From NCBI GenBank assembly GCA_030770425.1, contig JASJFT010000023.1, positions 62,001 to 126,000 on the forward strand: a stretch of 64,000 bases of DNA, written 5' to 3'. The notes under the pieces were generated by a model. That model was not told the DNA's origin and searched no databases. It was given only the letters and a program-made list of their open reading frames with translations. Shown here one piece after another: positions 43,467 through 56,425 of this stretch. Position 1 is the stretch's first letter. Every line of letters begins with the position of its first letter. The position numbers and the translations under genes were made by a program. Source of the DNA: Darksidea phi (taxonomy: Eukaryota > Ascomycota > Dothideomycetes > Pleosporales > Lentitheciaceae).

Positions 43467-45000
43467 GTCGTGTCACTCGACGCGATGCTAGAAGGTGCAA
43501 AAGCGAGGCTTGAGTTGCGGCGGCAGAGGGGGACGTCTCATGTTGGCTTGCACGTTTCCCATGCGTGAGTCAACCAGTCCGAAAGCGGAGGGATTGCAGC
43601 CATCTCGAACTCCGGGGCTGATTGAGGACATGATGGGTGCTCCACCTTCCTCAACGCGCCAAGTGCCGGAGTGTTCGGAGCAGAGTGCGGAACAGCGGGT
43701 GCACTGGTGCACTCGTCCAGTCACGTGAGAGGTGTGCGGTTCGTACGTCGAGCTCGCTGCTGCCTACACACACATCTGAGGGCAATTATCTTCGTCCCGG
43801 CACGGCTGCTGACAGGAAGCCCTGGAGAGAAATTGTGAGGAGAGCTGTGCAGCGAGGCAGAATCGTCCGAAGTTGCGGTGAAGGCTCCCGTGTCGTCCTG
43901 CAAACCGTCTGACGCCAAACTGTCTGGCGCCAAACCGCACCGCCTCAAACGATGGCTGATGAAACGAGCTGTGGCGCCAGGGTAAGTCAGCAAATGCACT
44001 ACTCCGCTTGAGACATGGATGGTCGATACCTATGCTCGTCTCCCCCTTCCTCGTCTCCCCAGTCTCCCCCGTCTGCCGTGTATGGAGGCTTCATCTCGAG
44101 GTATGTGCTGGCATCTCGCCTATCTGCGGGCTGCGCGCATGCTGAATGAAGGATGCTCTGCCAGGCGACGCCCGACGGGCAAACGATTGGCTTGAGCGCC
44201 GTGAAGCATGTCATCATGGCATCCCCCCCCCGCCGGCGTGTGTTGTTCGTGCGTCTCTTGCGCGCACCGGTCAACGCAGCAGAGCCGCAGCAACAAGCAA
44301 ATTGTCGTCCGCTCCTTCCACTCGGCCTGTGTTGTGCGACTGCCGCTTCGATATAGGAAGGCCCGACCGGCTAGCGAGGTGGCGCAGTGCATCGTCCCCA
44401 CCCTCCCCTCCTCCGTCCGCCTGAGGCATCGACCTTTGTGCGCATTCTCATTGAGGGATCGAGGAAAAAGATGGGACGACGGGCGCTCGCCTTCTCACCC
44501 CAAGCCCTCTTCTTGTCGTCTTATATTGCGCTCCTTATTGCGACCTGGTAACCAGGGCGCACTTCGTGTTTGGCCCAACCCGGATGCTGTGCAGCTCGTC
44601 CTATGTGCAATGCAGCTAGACCACCAATAGCAGCATCCGCGCCCACCTCTCTCACCGGTCGGTCGCGGGGTCACATTGAATTTCGCGCGCTCGCGAGCCC
44701 GAAGCCCTGCAGCTGGCTCTTTCGTTCAGCCCTTCCTGAGACTGTTCTTCATCCCGCCCTCCCCCGAGTCGAAAGGAAAACGTCCCTCACTTTGGCCGGG
44801 TGAGCCGTCGCGTCCTTCGGCTTACCGCTCCCTGTGGCCGATCCGGGCGAACACGAGCCGTGCTTCGATTTGCTCTACGGCCGCAAGCTTGGGGCCCGGC
44901 CATCTCTCCACAAGGCATTTTGCAAGGCAATCGCTGCGCAGTCTCCGATCTGACATCTGCTTGATCCAAAACGGCCGCTGCTACCGGCCAGTTGCACGGC
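43467..45000. other. Divergent promoter between two zinc-cluster regulators
   Basis: 1.5 kb without a supported gene. A 17-base near-duplicate (CTGACGCCAAAC and CTGGCGCCAAACCG) lies at 43908-43940. Long overlapping frames in 44.1-44.8 kb are GC-driven shadows. The segment next to 45001 is probably the 5' leader. Confidence 0.45.
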
Positions 45001-47938
45001 ATGGCCTACTACCAGACCTACCCGTACCAGGAGCAACCTGAGGTGTTCGTCGCGTCCAACGTCTATGGGTATGGCCAGCATACCGGTAATGCCCAACGGT
45101 CGAAAACGCCTACTTCTTTAATCAATCATACGGGACACTCTCCTGGCCCCCTGAGCACGCCATCTCCCAGGCGAAACGCCTCGCAAGGTCCCGAGCAGCT
45201 GCCGGATCACGCTGAACAGATGGTATACGATGACGCCTTCGGCAACTTCTCAGACTCTCCCACGTCTGTAAGCACTCCGGACGACAACAACTTCGAAGTG
45301 GAAATGCTCGACTCCTCCCAGTCGATGCGCGACTTCTACCAAACCCAGAATGGTGCCATGACCACTCAGGTTTCCCACGCCGGTCTCCCCGCGCTCGAGA
45401 CCAACATGTTCCTCACCGCCGAGGGGGGCTTTACAGATCAAGGCATGCAACCCGTTCCAGACCTACTCTGCTTCCATACTAACCCCCCTCTAGCGCTTCA
45501 AGAAGCTCTCAGCGCAACATTGGCTTCCCAACCACAGCAATTCCAAGCACAGTTCACCATGCAGAGTCGCCCGCTACCGAATACGTTACCATCCCAACCC
45601 TACAGCAACTACTTTGGCCAGAACTACTCTAACCAGCCACCACGGCAGGACCCATGGAACGGCCAAGGACCTCCACGCAACCCCAATCTTCCGCGATCTG
45701 GCATTGCTGTTTTCGATCCCGCCACCGATCCAGTGACTCCTCACATAGACTATTCCGCCTTCGTGAATGACGTCGATTACTGGACAATGAACAACACAGA
45801 CCCCAACTACCTCATATCTCCTCATGACCCCATGGCACCACCGCAAGATCTGTTTTCTACTGCACAACAACACTTCTTTCGACAACAGCAGCAGCAGCAG
45901 CAGCAACAGCAACAACAGCAGCAACAACAGCAACAACAGCAACAACAGCAACAACAGCAACAACAGCAACAGCAGCAGCAGCAGCAGCAACAACAACAAC
46001 AACCACAGACCCTAATGCGACCCCAGACTCAGTCACAGATCCAGAACAGCAGTCCGATAGAGATGAGGTTGACCATCGCATCACCCAGACCCGACTCTCA
46101 GAATTTCGTCAACTACAACTCCGCTTCGTCCCTCTTCACGACCAACTACGTCACTGACTCGGTCCCCTCCTCACTGATGACATCCATCGAGCAAGCGCCC
46201 AACAGCCCGCTAGCTTCAGCGTCAAGTCCAGGTGGCTCGGAGGGCATGTTCTCTTCTTATCAACAGTCAGATCCTGACACGGTGCTCGACCCGTATCCCG
46301 CTGAAAACTTTGACACCCAATTCTTACCACCTCCGTCGCCTGTGCGGCCATCGCCCAATAGATCAGTTCACGGGCTCACGTTCGACTTCTCACCCGAACC
46401 TGAGCACCACACTGTACGTCGATCAGGAGGATCAAAGGTCACAGGTAGACCTGGTGGCAGAGCCCTTGGAACCCATTTGCCCGCAAAGGTAGCCAAAGCA
46501 GCACATGATATGCGCAAAACAGTCGCCTGTTGGCATTGTGTATTGCAGCGAGACAAAGTAAGGCACCAGGGATTCTGACTACGTGATAATTGTACTAATA
46601 CCTCGCTAGTGCGGGCCCGGTGACAGTTGCGAACGATGCTTGAAGCGCTCTCAACGACCGAACGCCGACTGCGGTCTCGGCTGTTCCCGTATCAAGCTCA
46701 TCGAGCTGGCACAATACTTCCTTCCCATGCTCATCATGCAAATCCACGAAGACGCGCACCTCACGCACTTCGTCACCCAGTACATTCAGCGGTGGAACAA
46801 CCAAGAGATAACTCTCTACATGACTTGTTCGCAGAAGAACATGCCTCGCATTGCAGTCAAGGTGTACGAATTCGCTCCCCGAGGCAAGGAGTTACTGGAA
46901 CAAACCCAGTATCAGACGGATAAAAGGACACAACAGCGGATCGCGCTCAAGAAAGAAAGCCCTGCGCTTGGCATGGTGCATATCAACCACAATGAGGAGA
47001 AAAAGTACGATCGGTATATCAGTGATATCGTTGAAAACCACCTCGACGGTTTTGCAGATATCTGCTGGGCGGACGATGACAACGACTTTGCGCCGCGGCT
47101 CTTCAAGCTGATGACAAGAGTCAAACCGAAGAATGACGACGAGGTCCGTATTGAAGTATCCTATTCTCAAGATTCCGCTGATTGTTTTCTAGCAAAGGCT
47201 CTTGCGCGAAGTCAACCGCCTCATAGTCTGCACGTACATAATGTCGCATACCCTCACCATAGCTGAAGAAACGAAACTCCAAACCCTCTCTAAAATGCAC
47301 TCGTACACACACGCCGGCGCCTATGTTCAAAACTACACATCCCCACGCATGACAAACCGCCAACTGAAATACTTTTTCGCCCGCCTCCAACGCTCCATCC
47401 TCTCCACCGTGCTCAACAAACTGCAGCAAATATTCAAGTCCTCCAAGGGCTGCGATAAGTGGATTGCGGCGTTTGTAGCGGTCACGGGCATGGCGATGGC
47501 GCATGAGGATCAGCAGAAGACGGTGCATCAGGTCATGCAGACGAGGGCGGTCAGCGAGGGCTGGGATGTTAGAGATGCGCAGGCGCAGGCAGATATTGCG
47601 TGTAGGGAGATTGATGCACGGATGAACTTTGTCAGCCAGATCTTCCGGTGGAAGTACAACAGGAAGTGCAACCCCATCCGAGACGCGGAGAATGAGTGGG
47701 AGAAGGAGGTCGGGTTTGGAGATGAGAGTAGTGTTACCTTTGTGCGAAGCGTGTCGCAGTTGGTTAAAGAGAACAGTGAGTTTCCCCTCCCACTGTGCAA
47801 ATCCAAAACAAATGCTAACGATAGATAGTGAATTATCTCCAGCAACGACAAGGCGTCAGCATTTCCTACATGAATCAGGGCAAGTACACAGCCCGTCTGG
47901 TGGGACAGTTCCTGCTCTCGTTCTGGCTTCCACAATAA
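45001..47938 (+). CDS. Putative regulator with polyglutamine tract and mid-protein zinc cluster
   Basis: Exons 45001-46557, 46610-47143, 47193-47775 and 47829-47938 give 927 residues. Residues 1-290 are Pro/Gln/Ser/Asn-rich; residues 295-334 are forty consecutive glutamines. The cysteine cluster, ACWHCVLQRDK joined by splicing to CGPGDSCERCLKR..CGLGC, starts near residue 509, so the zinc cluster is in the middle rather than at the N-terminus. The 3' half looks helical and conserved (LIELAQYFLPMLIMQIHEDAHL, HINHNEEKKYDRYISDIVENH, QIFRWKYNRKCNPIRDAENEWEKE). I take it as a fungal C6-type transcription regulator acting in the nucleus; target genes are unknown. The joins are phase-consistent. Confidence 0.8.
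45883..46002 (+). repeat. CAG/CAA trinucleotide repeat coding 40 glutamines
   Basis: Forty uninterrupted glutamine codons, a mixture of CAG and CAA. The interruption of CAG runs by CAA lowers slippage relative to a pure CAG tract but length variation between strains is still likely. Confidence 0.95.
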
Positions 47939-49950
47939 GTCCAGTGCAAGCTACACGCCCGTTCATTCGCCGTTAACTTGCCGTCCTAGAGTCTCTCTTG
48001 ATCAGACTCGGACACTTTTACGAGTTGATTTCTTTTACCTTTGCGATTATCTCGGTTTATACATTCCTTCTACCACGTACGACCGGCATGTAACTTCCCT
48101 TTTAGAACCCTTGAGCGTTGCAGCGATGGAGTTTCTCGGGATAGGAAACGGTGGGCATATACATGTACGAAAGACAATACGTTTGGCGAGCCTGGTCACG
48201 GCCAGGTATTTCTCACGCTCTGATGACCTCGAGATCGACGACTATATCATTCATGTAACGGCAGATGATCTTTGGATATCTTTGGAGGAAATTTTCTCAT
48301 ACCCATGGTTTTCTATCCCCTTCTGATAACCTGTTTTCTTAGTTGGAATAAAAAGGCGGCAATCTGCCTTTCGGAACACCCGATGGCTGAGTAGCTAGCT
48401 GGCACGAGTGAATGTAAATGAGCCCACCAACCACCCCACCAATAAAACAACCCAACTCGTCTCCTTCATTCCATCTCCTTCGGCTACCTCCGACACATTC
48501 AGCCTCGTCTCACACTTCCGACTGCTTACAGCTTACGGCTTACAACCCAAACGCCGAATCCACAACGACCGGTGAACAAGGGTCTGCGGGCGTCGACGCC
48601 TTTTTTTCCCTTTCCCCACCACAGATTACGTTACATACGCACTAAGAAATTTTCAGGTCGAGAAAGCTGCTTGTGTGCGCCTTCGCTAGGCCTGGGGCTT
48701 GGCCGTGGGACTTGGTTTTGTAGGGTGGGGATGGGGAGGATGGGACTGGTTGTGGTGCGGATACGATATGAGGGTGAGGGTAGACCGGTTTTGAACAGGG
48801 GGGTTGGGATTGGGGGTTGAGGGTTGAAGGGTTGAGGGGGAGACTTGGAGGGCGCGTGTGGTAGGTCGTGGGCTTGTTAGGTTTTGTGGGGGATTTTATG
48901 CAGGCTTTTTTTGTTTTGTTTTGTTTGGGGTTTGGTTAGTTGGTCAGTTGGTCAGTTGGTGTGTAGTAGGAAGGCTGGGGAGTTGCGAAGTCGCGGAGTT
49001 GAATACTGCTAAGGGTACTTACTCAATTTGCGCACTGCTTCTTCTAACGCGCATGGATCAATGCAGCCATTTCAGCAGTCTAGCAAGTGGTGAGGCGGAA
49101 TATAACTAGAATAGAGATGAGCAGGTTATCTACTGGGTATTCTGGTCGACGGGGAATATACCGTTCATCAGATTCTCTGGACTCGAAGTATACTGGCTTG
49201 AAAGTCGGTGTATTGCTAGTCCGATGCATACATGTTTACTAGTGTCGGCATCGACTTTGTTATGGTAGATTTTCAACATGATGTTGAGTTGGTGGACCGG
49301 AGATTGTTGGGAGTAAGGATGTGTTTCCGCGGCGGAAGCGGAAAAGGTTGGAGGGCGGGTTTCGGTGGAGGACGAGGTTGTGGAAGAGGGGGTGAAACGA
49401 GGAAAGGGAGGAAGATCGGGCCTGTATGGTTTGTTTAGTGTGATGGAAATCTCTCTGAACGTATATTTGGTTTAGGTTTGCATAGTGGAAGTCTCTTTTG
49501 TAAGGTCCGCACGGAACATAGTAGGAGTTTGTACACAGTAGAGGTGCTATAGTCACACCTTATACACGATAATGGAGCTCTAAAGCTGTACATAGTACCG
49601 TCGATCGTAAGGGATGCTTACGGCCGATGCGATGATGTCTCTTAACAGGCGACGAAGGGATAAGCGTTAGATTATTGAGCCGCTAGAGGAAGCCGTATTG
49701 CTATCATATTACTAACAGCTATTTCCCAAGCGTGCTTTCATTCGGCGAGCGTCCTACGAGGGTAATATAAATGCACACTCGAGTATTTATCATAGATATA
49801 CATCCAGGGAGTTTATTTTCCGATCACCTGATCGAAAGAATAAAACCATACCATACAAGACACCACCCTAGGTCTCCCGAAAACGCCGAGGGGTATACCC
49901 TATGCCCATTAAAACCCCACCTCCATGCGTGACCCCACGCTTTCGTTCAT
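47939..49950. other. 2-kb spacer without a gene
   Basis: Convergent spacer with T-rich and G-rich strings. Short frames at 48418, 48572 and 49232 are low in complexity. Includes a G-rich repeat at 48798. Nothing else is recognised. Confidence 0.45.
48798..48840 (+). repeat. G-rich GGTTGA-type repeat
   Basis: A run of G tracts separated by TTGA/TTGGGAT (GGGGGTTGAGGGTTGAAGGG and flanks). It resembles but is not the TTAGGG telomere repeat, and has G-quadruplex potential. Confidence 0.6.
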
Positions 49951-52900
49951 CTAAACCTCTGTTTCAATCCCGGCACCACTCCTATCTGTATGTTTAAACA
50001 AACCCTCCACTTTGTTCTCGCCCCTCCGTGCAACATGTTTCATCCATGCCAACGTCCTCGGACCCTTCCACTGCATAGCCCCCCTATTCTTCCTGTGCAA
50101 CTGCTTACTATTCTGCTTGTACTCTTTGAGCTGGTCCAGCGGGCCCCTCTTCCCGTCGCTATCCATACTACCGTTGGTACCACGCTTCAGGACAGACGGG
50201 ATCAAGGACGAACCGCTGTCATCGGAGTCGGATGAGGATGAGTCGGAGGTATTAGAGTTGTTACCGTCATCCCAGTCCATCTCGTCATTGTCGTTGCAGG
50301 TATCGAGGACTTCCATTACGTCGGCGATGTTGTAGTCCTTCTTAGCGAGGGAGTTGTGGTAGCCAGAGAGGCCCGACCAGAAGGTTAGTTTCAGCTCGAT
50401 CTCTCCAACCTTCTCACCGTATTCGGATAGTATGTTGTTCTCTGCGCGGGAGAGATCACCTTTCCATACAGTCAGGCGAACGGTTTGTTCCTCGTTGTCT
50501 GGAATGTCTTTAAGCCAAAGGATGCTGAAAGCGGGTGTGCGATCTGCCAAAGCAGAGTCTTTGCGAAATTCCACAACGAGAGGGGAAGAGTAACGTTTGC
50601 GAACGGGCAGGCGAATAGCACGGTCTTTTTTCGTCTTCCAAACAATGTGACCGTCGTGTTGGTTTAGTTCTTCATCTTCCGAGCCGGAATGCAATTTTCC
50701 ACGCGCGAGACTTGTGCGGATCTTCATTCTCAAGTTCCGAAGATCCTCGGAAATATTAATAGCCCTGACAGCCGGATTAATGTCAAGCGTACCATATTCC
50801 CAGCCTAACATATTTTGTGGCGCTTGGAGCTTTACGGATCGGAAGACCATAGAAATCCGAGCACGCCCGTAGCCAACGCCGCCAGAAATTGGGAAATTGG
50901 CATTGATCTGGCTGCGGTATTTGAACACCCTCGAAAGTGGTAGGTAGATGATACCTAGAAGCGGGTCCTTCTCATGGAGGCGTGCATCTCGGACTGAAAT
51001 GTGCACCTCAGTGTTGCTAAAGTCGCGAATAAACCGCTCGCAGCCAGCATTGAAAAAGGGCTTCGAGTTTTTTGGCTTCGTCCTCGTCCTGAACACCTTT
51101 TGGTGGTTGAGGATAATGGTGCAGTACGAGGAGGGCAGGTCGTCACCCTCTTCTTGTTCATCGCTTTCTGTGTCATTCTTCGATGCCTTGTTCCTGTTGA
51201 GGGCTTCGAATTCGAGACCTGTGATCTGGTGGATCTGAATGCTGAGAATACCAGAGGGATACTCTGGGGTTGGCGGAGAGGCGATGATGAGTTGATCCTG
51301 ACGAGCCTAATCATGCTAGTCAGAGCGTGTGTACATATTTGAAGGATGTGAGTGCTAACCTTGAAGTCCTGAGCCTTCTGCTGCTCAATCTCATCTCTCT
51401 CATCCCTGCTGGCTTCGCGGAGCTTGTTCTCACTCTGCTTATAAACCTTCTTCTTCAGTTGATCAATGGTCTTGACGTCCGGATCCTCTTCCTGCGCAGT
51501 GAGTTGATCGTCGGTGATCCTCGTCTTCGAGAAGTAACCAACACTCCAGCTGAGCTTGCCTGGCATGCCATCGCCTTTCTTGAGTGACTTGAGGCCATCC
51601 TTGCGATTGCACATCTTTCCGTTGGTTGCCTCATCTTTCATAAGCTCCTTGAGGTCTAGCTCGATGCGCCCTAGGTCGTCGTCCGCAGAGCTTCGATCCG
51701 AATCAAACAGTTGAAGCCTGAGCCGTTCGTCCACATCTAACTCCTCAGGAGAGACAAGCACAAAGCCCGTCTCCTCCCAGTGTGGCTCCATGTTGTGCTG
51801 CATCACACGAGTGGACCAGAGCGGTTTGCCAAATTTGGCCCATCCAACAGTTACATAAGGATCCGCAGAGCCCTTCTTGAGCGGTCCTAAGCCTGCATCG
51901 CCTTCTTTGAAGTCGAAAGCATGGTGGATGGTGACCATGATCACGCCTCGTGCATTCGTGTCCTTTTTGAAGTCGTCACCCATCAACATATCCTTGAGAT
52001 CTAGCGTGAGAGATTTCGGCGCAACGTATTCAGCCATGGCGGCGTTGACAGACGATTGGACGAAATGCGAGATGAGAGGAAGATCCATTAGATTTGGTCC
52101 TTGCTTGATCAGCGGGACGCAAGCGATGTCGACTTTGGGCTGGCCAAGGAACGTAAGTGTGCAGAGGGAGAAGAATGGAGGGTCTGGCGTGAGTTGTAGT
52201 CGCATGCGCATGACACCCACGAAGCCTTTGAGTTCCACCCAAACAGCTATGTGTTATTAGTTTTTTGGTCCCTCATCGAGTAGATTGCGGCACTTACGCA
52301 GCTTGACGTTTGCCGGCATGTAGAAGGCAAGGTATAGGTGAGCATTTTTCGCTCGCTCTTTCATGCCCCTTCGTCCGGTGGAAGGACGATATGCGAAAGC
52401 AATTTCTACGTTGACGAAATCGCCTTCTTCAGCCTCCATGCCTTGGGCTACACCGTCATCTTGCCCATCGCCATCCTGGTCCTTTTGATCGTTTTGAACC
52501 TCGCCATCCCCGGGAACAGTCCGATCGCTCTCGTTCTTATCGTCGTTCTTGAGTTCGCCATTCTGACCTACTGATCGCGCTGCTGCACCCGTTGGCAACC
52601 AACGTACACCTAATATACGCAGTGCCTCGCTGCCTTGACCGATATCATCGACAGAAACCATGCGGACCATCTTGGGCAAACTGGCTTGCATGACGTCCTA
52701 CGCTGGTCAATGAACGTACTCTCTAGTATAGGCTCAGTGCTTACCTCAAGCGTATCGCAAATGGCGGTGAATAGATCAGGATTGATTAACGGCCAGACCG
52801 ACGCGAGCAGAGAGTTAAGCCACTGGGCGCTCTCGGCTGTGGCGCTCTTCGCCATGCCCTTGCCTTGTTGTCTCTCCGCCTGCCAAACTTCGGTCTCCCA

Positions 52901-53776
52901 CACGTTGTTGATCTTATTCTCTGTCCATTGCCGAATGCCCAGTGCAACTCCCGCTGAAACAGCAATGCTAACGGCGATCTCGGTGAGGACGAAAAAGGCT
53001 CGCGACCAACCAGTAGTGTGCTGCGTGAACTGGAAGAGGGTCACTACTGTGATTAAGCTGAAGCTGACAAGGCCCAGCCCCGTCGTAATGGCTTTCCTGT
53101 AGGCGTCGGTAATCCCTTCTCGGGTCATAGCGAAGTCGGGGGGTGGGAAGAGCGTCTCCATAACTGCGTGCCCTTCCTTCGCATCTTTTTCTTCTGTCGC
53201 GAGTTGCTCCTCGCTCTTGTTCCTAGCAGCCGCGCCAGTCGCAGACATGGGCTCTGTTCCCGCAGGCGGCCCATTCTTAGGAGTCTGCTTCAACTCCTTT
53301 TCCGTGAAGTCATGAATCGTGATGGGGAGGTGCGTAACCGGGTCCGTGACTTCTCGTCCGGTGCCATCGGACTCAAACTTCTTCATAGCCTTGCGCGCCT
53401 TCTTCGGGTCCATCTGCGACAGGGTATCTTCAGTCGTGTCCTCTGGCTCGTCATCCTTGCCCTTCCTAGATTCAACGCGACCGGCATGATCATCTGCTTC
53501 GTTATCATCGTTCCCAAAGTTCTTGTTCTCCGCTTGATACGGCTGCGTATCTGCATCCGGATTCACAGCTTTAGGACCGTGTCGAAGCGCCGTGTATGCA
53601 TCGCCTAGGCGGCTGATCTTGGTCCGATCGTCTTGCTCTTCTTGTGGGCCGCCATACTGCTCCTCCCGTTGATGTTTCTCCTCACGGTATTTTTGGACGG
53701 TCGGGACGGGATGGTGTGGCGTATAAGGAGCTTTGTGCTTCCTCTCGGTGGTGTTTGCGTCGTCAACACCCGACAT
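49951..53776 (-). CDS. SMP and C2 domain membrane tether, Mug190/tricalbin-like
   Basis: Exons (minus) 53776-52745, 52697-52298, 52246-51360 and 51306-49951 give 1224 residues. After a charged N-terminal region, two hydrophobic helices (TTGLGLVSFSLITVVTLFQF, FVLTEIAVSIAVSAGVALGI; about residues 238-290) form an ER membrane hairpin. An SMP lipid-transfer domain follows (starting WLNSLLASVWPLINPDLFTAI; about 315-565), then C2 domains near 575-700 (VIMVTIHHAFDFKEGDAG, ADPYVTVGW, PHWEETGFVLV) and 785-900 (ILSIQIHQITGLEFEALN, FFNAGCERFIRDF). The C-terminus is Ser/Asp-rich and then basic. This architecture is that of extended synaptotagmins and the yeast Mug190 group, which tether ER to plasma membrane and move lipids. 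Confidence 0.85.
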
Positions 53777-54491
53777 GGCGGAGAACCTGAGTCGGAGGTT
53801 GAACGGGGAGTATAGAAGTCAATTCGGCGAGAGCAGTCGAGTTCTATTCGATTAGCAAGTCGTATATCCGTGATCGCGTCAGTCGTCAATGGTTGGGTTG
53901 GCCCTCATCAATCAAGCGAAAGACACAGTAAGCCGAGTCAAAGGAACGAAGGTTTGTTGGGTGACTAACTTGGCCGAATTGGCTGTGTATCGACCTGACG
54001 TATGTACAGCGATGTTAAGCAAGTTTTGTGCCTGACGCTGACCAGTGATCCCCACTCTTTCGACCGCGAATGTTATACGATGCGCCCGCGTTGCCGTTTC
54101 ATCCACTCAAGTGGCTGTGCGATGACGTTGGGCGGGCCGGGAATGCGGAGTTGGCAGAAGCTTGGGCCATGGGCCCCTCACGTGCGATCGATCAGCGCTG
54201 CTACCAGCATTTCAAAAGTTCGGGTCTAAGTATTTGATAATGTGCATATGCCAGCGCTAGAATATTCTATCCTGAGAGGGTTGAATCTTGTGGCATCGTC
54301 GCACGTCAATATTGGACAGGCAATCATAAGCAGGAATACCTATAAAATCATAAGATATTATTATAGGTACACATTATATCTAAGCCGGGTATCTTGCCAA
54401 AGCCTCAAAACCTGTTCCGTGCCCATGTTATGTTCATATTGCCATTCCATGCACCGACCCAAATCCCAAAGGCCGTTATCCAGTGCGATGC
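53777..54491. other. Promoter of the tricalbin-like gene and 3' flank of the wall-protein gene
   Basis: 715 bases with no supported gene. Confidence 0.45.
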
Positions 54492-56425
54492 TTACAAAAC
54501 CGAAACAGCAAAACACCCCAGTCCTATCAATATGGCCTCCCGCATCAAACTTGAAGGTCGAATCCCAGCACCCTTGGAAGGATCTGTTTCCTGCGCCTGT
54601 CCGCCGAACGACGTAGCAACAGGCCCACCAAACCGTGTATCGATAACATCCGTACCCGTAGGCGTCGATAGAACGGTCGTTGTGCCATCAATCGTCACCG
54701 TCTGGCCAATAGTCGCTGTTATCGAGCCGCTGATAATGTATGCAGGTATGACGGTCTGCTTGCCATCGATCATAGTTGTGATACTTGTGTATAGTGCATC
54801 GGGTGCTGGAAGGGTAGTTGGCTGACCATCAATCGTGACTGTCTCTCCTGGGAAGGCGGTGATCGAGCCGCTGATTATGTATGCGGGGATGGAAGTGGGC
54901 TTTCCGTTAATGGTTATTGCGATCATCGTTAAGACAGGTGTTGGTGCAGAGAGAACAGTGGCTTGACCGTTGATGGTAACAGTTTGGCCGATGGTAGCAG
55001 TAATGGACCCGCTGATGACGTAAACCGGCACAGATGTAGCTACACCGTTGATTATTGTAGGGACTATGGCGTATATGCTTGGTGGCGCTGCTAAGATCGT
55101 GGGCTGATTGTTGATTGTTACCTGTTCCCCAATAGATGCCAGTGCGGAAGATCCGGGAAGAATGAATGCGGGACTAGCACTCGGCTTTCCATTCACGTTT
55201 GTAGGCACCAGTGTAAATATTGGTGTGGGATTGGCCATTACCGGCGCGGGAGTCATGATAGGCGGTGCGCCTGTGATGACTGGCTTGCCCGCGGGCGGTT
55301 TGATATTGTTGATGATGCTGCCAATAACGCCGGGGACACGGGGCTTCGACGTACCCGGTGGTTCTGAAGGAGGGGCTGTCTGGTGGGCATCCGGTGGCTG
55401 CTCAAACCCAGTTTCCGAGGACAAAACATGAGGTATCTCTTTAGTTACGTCCGGTCGTCTAGGCGTGCTGGTCTCAAACCCACTCTCTGTAAATTCGTCA
55501 TGTACAGTCGTCCACGTCCACGCAGTCGATTTCGTAGTACTCGTGTCTTCGAAGCCGGTCTCAGTACTCTCGAAATATGGTTGTGTAGTCCTCGTTGTGG
55601 AGGTAAAGGTGACGGTGTCAAAGATGAACTTTGGCGCCGAAAATTCGGTAGGTGCAGGTTTTCCACCTACAGATTCGCAGGAGGCGAAGGCGGAGACTGA
55701 GGGGAATGTCGCATCGAACCATCGCTTGTCTGGCACATCTCGCACAGGTACCCAGAGAGGCTTGTGAGATGCACCAAGCGGGTCTGCCTCATCGGGACTG
55801 AACGTTGGCTGAGAGTATGTTGGATGTGGGCTTAGAACCCCGACGTCGAGCTCAGTAGCTGTCGCGCAAACGGGCTCAGCTTCCTTGCCGGTTGTTGGTA
55901 AAACGCCTTCCCAATGGTATTCGGATGGATAGTCGAGCCATGGCGTAGGATACACGAGTGTCTTCAGCGTGTGGCTGTCAGATATCGTAAGAGGGACTTC
56001 CAGGAACGCCGTGCCACCAACATCTGATCGCACCATCCACAAGCTGTACTCGGTCGGTACGTCGACGTTGAAAACGGTATGCGTTCGCGGCGGAAACGTG
56101 GTGTTCTCATATATTGTAGTATAGATGCCAACCGTGCCAACGGTGATTTCGGTCGTGTACACGATCTGAACCTCCGGAACCCATGAGATTGCGAGAAGCT
56201 CTGGGTAGCGTACTCTGCAGTCTGCGACACAGCTCGAGTCAGTCGGTGTAGGCGTAGGTTTCGTCTCGTTCCGAATCGGAAATATAGGCACATTCGTCTC
56301 TGCACAGAAGTCAGTGTCAATGTCCTCGCTATCCAGAGCCTCAGCCTCATACTCTGCGGGGCTAGTCGCGCCACTACCGCCGTCGCGACCGCCCACGCGC
56401 TAAACATAGAGCTTTTAAAGCCCAT
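54492..56425 (-). CDS. Repeat-rich GPI-type cell wall protein, frame break near the signal peptide
   Basis: The start at 56425 gives a secretion-signal-like MGFKSSMFSAWAVATAVVA, but this frame differs from the roughly 630-codon body frame, which has no ATG of its own and a TAG just upstream. A one-base indel near 56370, or a very short intron (38 or 44 bases with GT-AG ends), would join them. The body is Thr/Ser/Pro-rich, with SETGFE-like repeats, then four 47-residue repeats ending (A/V)Y(I/V)ISGSITA, and a hydrophobic C-terminus EAILIGLGCFAVSVL preceded by small residues, as in GPI-anchor signals. It is probably a cell-wall or surface protein. Whether it is functional depends on the break. 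Confidence 0.7.
54660..55235 (-). repeat. 141-bp coding repeat, four units
   Basis: Equivalent points recur every 141 bases (54720, 54861, 55002, 55143 on the plus strand). Each unit encodes a TVTI(N/D)GQxTxLxAP segment, a xxxxINGxxTSxPxYxISGS segment and a linker. The 141-base period keeps the frame, so copies could be gained or lost without frameshift. Confidence 0.85.

Noticed and set aside
45586..46002. Poly-leucine and poly-alanine/valine minus-strand frames
   Set aside because: Antisense readings of the CAG/CAA glutamine tract.
48798..48840. Internal telomere repeat
   Set aside because: The unit is GGTTGA/GGGTTGAGG, not TTAGGG, and is short; better described as a G-rich microsatellite.
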